Source of the DNA: Pseudothauera rhizosphaerae
Lineage (GTDB): Bacteria; Pseudomonadota; Gammaproteobacteria; Burkholderiales; Rhodocyclaceae
Direction: 5' to 3'
Assembly: GCF_004801305.1 (NCBI RefSeq)
Contig: NZ_SSOD01000013.1
Coordinates: forward strand, 82,494 to 146,493
DNA: 64,000 bases
The notes under the pieces are model-generated. The model made no database searches. It had not been told where the DNA came from and worked only from the letters and a program-made list of their open reading frames with translations. Within the stretch, counting starts at the first letter, position 1. Each line of letters opens with the position of its first letter. The position numbers were made by a program, and so were the translations under genes. Of the stretch, positions 61,949 to 64,000 are shown piece by piece.

Positions 61949-64000
61949 TCATTGAACTCCAGACTGCAGATCTTTTAGTGGGCCTTTGTGTATTGCCGTG
62001 TGTTGTGCTTGTGTAGCTGGAATTATGTTCCACCATGCGGCTGGCCCTCCATTTGAAACTGGAATAACATGATGCGCCTGTGCAAGCTGGGTTGTAACTT
62101 GCCCGTTACGACTAACCTCTACGGTCGGCCACTTTTGCCCTGTCTGCTGCTCCCATTCAGCTATCAGTTTCGCCCTTTGGCTATTAAACTCACCGCGTAG
62201 TATCGCGTTTTCTGCTGGTGTTAACGTGACAGAATGATCCACATTTCTGACCTCTGTGGCCAGTGCACTTCGTTGGACATCCCCAAGTCGATAACCCGTC
62301 TGGATTTCGATGTCATCTACGTATTTTTTGACTAAGTGATTACTTTCATTGATAAGCCCACGATTTACCTCGGCGATCTTCTCAACCGCCTTGACGGTCT
62401 CGCCAGCCTCATAAAGCGCCTTGGCCTCCTTGATGAGAGCCTTGGCACCGTCGCCCACCGGGCCGAGCGCCCCGATGATCGCCAGCGCGTAATCGAATTT
62501 GGCTTCGGCTTCCGCGACAGCTTTGGCGTCACCGACGCCCGGCGTCAGATCGAGTGCCAGATTGCCGGTGAACCTGATTACGTCCGCCACTAAGGCAATG
62601 GCCTGCTCATCGTAGTGCGGTACGTTGATGACGTTCTTGAAGCTTTCCCGTTCCGCAAGGGCCGTGTACTTCTCCAGACCGGCCTTCAGGTCTTTTACGT
62701 ACTCCGCATCTCCTTTGCCGCTGTAGCTATCCAGCGCCACCAACATTTCGGCGTACTTCACCGAGCATTCGGCGCTGCTGCCATTGGCGTAGCAGGCGTC
62801 CCGCAGTTCGGTGTCGCGTCTCTGGTCGAGCGCATTCCATTCGTCGCGGGTCTTGCAGGCGGCCTCATCTCCGTCTGCGCAAGCGCGGGCCGCCTTACGG
62901 CGCTCTTCGTTTTCGGCGTGGGAGAGATAGTTGTTCGTCACCCCCACGAAGGCCGTACTGGCCCCAGTGGCCGCCCCCTGGGTATCCCCGGCCAGCGTGC
63001 CGACCGCCGCGCCGGCCAGCGCGGCCCCCAGTTGCAGCAGGCTGTCGTGTTCGGCCTTGCGCTTGACCGCTTCTTCCGAACTGATGCCCGCCTCGTTGTA
63101 GTCGTAGCCGTTTTCCTTGAGGTAGGCGGACAGTTCCTTGGCGAGCAGTTCCTGTCCGGCACCGGCCAGGGCACCCGCGGCGAGATTGCCGTCGCCCACC
63201 TTGGCCGAGATCAGCCCGACGAGACCATGCAGGGCGAGCTTCTGGGGTGAGCCTTCTTCCCAGTCGTACTTCTTTGCCAGATCCCCCACGGCACCGGCCA
63301 GCACCGCGCCGACGAGCTTGGCCGCTTCCTGGTTCTCCCGGTGTTCCCGGATGTCCTGCTCCAGCACCTGGGCCTGTTGCAGGGTGAGCGCGTTGGTCAG
63401 GCTCTGGTTGGCCGTGGATGGGTCCCGGGTGGTGAGTTCTTCGGCGGTGCGTTGGCTTTGTTGGTCCTTTGTTTCGTCACCCGTGCCGGTGAGCGTGATG
63501 TTCGCCGGGCTGATCACGCTCAGGGTCTGGCTCGTTTCGTCCCGGTCTTCCGGCAGGGCGGCGTTGGCGTCCAGGTTGGGCAGGAGCGTGTTGGTGGCGC
63601 TGTGGGCGAGGTTGGTCGTCGCCGTATTGGCGGCGGCGTAGGAGAAGCCCACGCTGCTGCTGGAGGATTGCGTGCTCTGGATGTTCTCCAGGTCGCGGCT
63701 GGTGAGGCTCGCGGTGGTGAGGGTGTTCTGCTCCGCGGGGGCGGCGCTGGTGATCGCCGCGCCCACGAGTTCGGTGCCGCCTTGTACCGTGATGTCGAAG
63801 CCGCCTTCTCCGGCGGCGATGCCGCTCTGGCCGACGGCCGAGCGGTAGTTGTGCTTGATCTGCTGTTTGCTGCTGGTGTAGGCGGCGGACTGGACGAAGG
63901 AGCCGTAGCAGATCGGCGGGATGCACAGGGAGAGGTCGAGCCCCGAGCTCGATTGCTTGCTGGTGTAGCGGCTCACGTCCTGCAGCGTTTCGATGAGCAG
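61949..64000 (-). CDS. CdiA-type contact-dependent inhibition effector, C-terminal part
   Basis: The frame is open to the window edge (about 683 residues; the protein start is to the right). The last part of the hemagglutinin repeats (EIRLAAQ-like; SRYTSKQSSSGLDL) is followed by an alanine-rich DUF637-like region (LAAGALAGAGQELLAKELSA). A pretoxin segment contains VTNNYLSHAENEE, a variant of the VENNYLS motif. The toxin end has an HNH motif (AHHVIPVSNGGPAAWWNI...HTAIHK), a nuclease signature. Secreted by a CdiB partner that must lie to the right. The toxin is joined to the SUKH immunity gene by 1 bp. Confidence 0.85.
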   Translation of the reverse strand: MLIETLQDVSRYTSKQSSSGLDLSLCIPPICYGSFVQSAAYTSSKQQIKHNYRSAVGQSGIAAGEGGFDITVQGGTELVGAAITSAAPAEQNTLTTASLTSRDLENIQSTQSSSSSVGFSYAAANTATTNLAHSATNTLLPNLDANAALPEDRDETSQTLSVISPANITLTGTGDETKDQQSQRTAEELTTRDPSTANQSLTNALTLQQAQVLEQDIREHRENQEAAKLVGAVLAGAVGDLAKKYDWEEGSPQKLALHGLVGLISAKVGDGNLAAGALAGAGQELLAKELSAYLKENGYDYNEAGISSEEAVKRKAEHDSLLQLGAALAGAAVGTLAGDTQGAATGASTAFVGVTNNYLSHAENEERRKAARACADGDEAACKTRDEWNALDQRRDTELRDACYANGSSAECSVKYAEMLVALDSYSGKGDAEYVKDLKAGLEKYTALAERESFKNVINVPHYDEQAIALVADVIRFTGNLALDLTPGVGDAKAVAEAEAKFDYALAIIGALGPVGDGAKALIKEAKALYEAGETVKAVEKIAEVNRGLINESNHLVKKYVDDIEIQTGYRLGDVQRSALATEVRNVDHSVTLTPAENAILRGEFNSQRAKLIAEWEQQTGQKWPTVEVSRNGQVTTQLAQAHHVIPVSNGGPAAWWNIIPATQAQHTAIHKGPLKDLQSGVQ
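63935..64000 (-). repeat. cdiA-derived repeat, right copy
   Basis: Homologous to 60325-60390 (61 of 66 bases). Here it is part of the intact cdiA frame; at the left copy it belongs to the truncated fragment. Confidence 0.85.

Overview
The window is GC-rich, densely packed DNA with short intergenic gaps and many ATGA/TGATG junctions. Gene content (DUF1840, a YqjD/E/K cluster, a DUF3683 FAD/Fe-S oxidoreductase, an aromatic-degradation operon, many ABC uptake systems, an STN-type TonB receptor with FecI/FecR) suggests a betaproteobacterium, most likely Rhodocyclales (Azoarcus/Thauera-like). That assignment is inference from gene content, not a database match.

Layout: 1-2713 is the edge of a type I-F CRISPR-Cas locus (cas1 and the fused cas2-3, transcribed leftwards out of the window; no array is visible inside). 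2851-9565 is an IclR-regulated aromatic catabolic operon: MBL-fold protein, FAD monooxygenase, DUF2783, VOC protein, fumarylacetoacetase-like hydrolase, maleylacetoacetate isomerase. It ends in an MFS transporter remnant carrying a palindromic MITE-like element. Related palindromic repeats sit between genes of the same operon. 9581-16728 is mostly housekeeping (DUF1840, hpt, yqjK/E/D-like, xthA, pyrE), plus a molybdopterin oxidoreductase coupled to a sirtuin.

16741-34196 is an amide/urea utilisation island. It has a response regulator, a hybrid sensor kinase built on an NCS1-type transporter, a five-gene urea/amide ABC transporter, formamidase fmdA and fmdB, and, further on, aliphatic amidase amiE followed by a MoxR/CbbQ-like ATPase and a VWA (NorD/CbbO-like) protein. 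The urtA-like and amiE promoters share the same inverted repeat, TACGT-N6-ACGTA, and a downstream TGCACCGCAA element at nearly identical spacing, suggesting one regulon. The island is interrupted at 27994-30137 by a frameshifted RhuM-Fic gene and a cassette-like membrane-protein gene ending in an attC-like hairpin.

34246-41191 holds DUF2721 and an iron-uptake cluster (FecI, FecR, TonB receptor, membrane protein, PepSY reductase-like protein) with Fur-box-like sites. 41520-50777 holds the DUF3683 oxidoreductase, RidA, a dihaem cytochrome c, murB, a PACE efflux protein preceded by a pentanucleotide microsatellite, and a phosphatase-synthase fusion for glucosylglycerol. 50950-60208 contains a branched-chain amino acid ABC system (livGFHMK order) and a general amino acid ABC system (aapJQMP). 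The latter lies behind a clear NtrC-site/sigma-54 promoter. The right edge (60283-64000), visibly less GC-rich in part, is the 3' end of a contact-dependent inhibition (CdiA-type) locus with an HNH toxin, a SUKH-type immunity gene and an orphan toxin/immunity module bounded by a repeated cdiA segment.

Nitrogen acquisition dominates: amides and urea, branched-chain amino acids and general amino acids are each imported by dedicated ABC systems, and amides are hydrolysed by two unrelated amidases.
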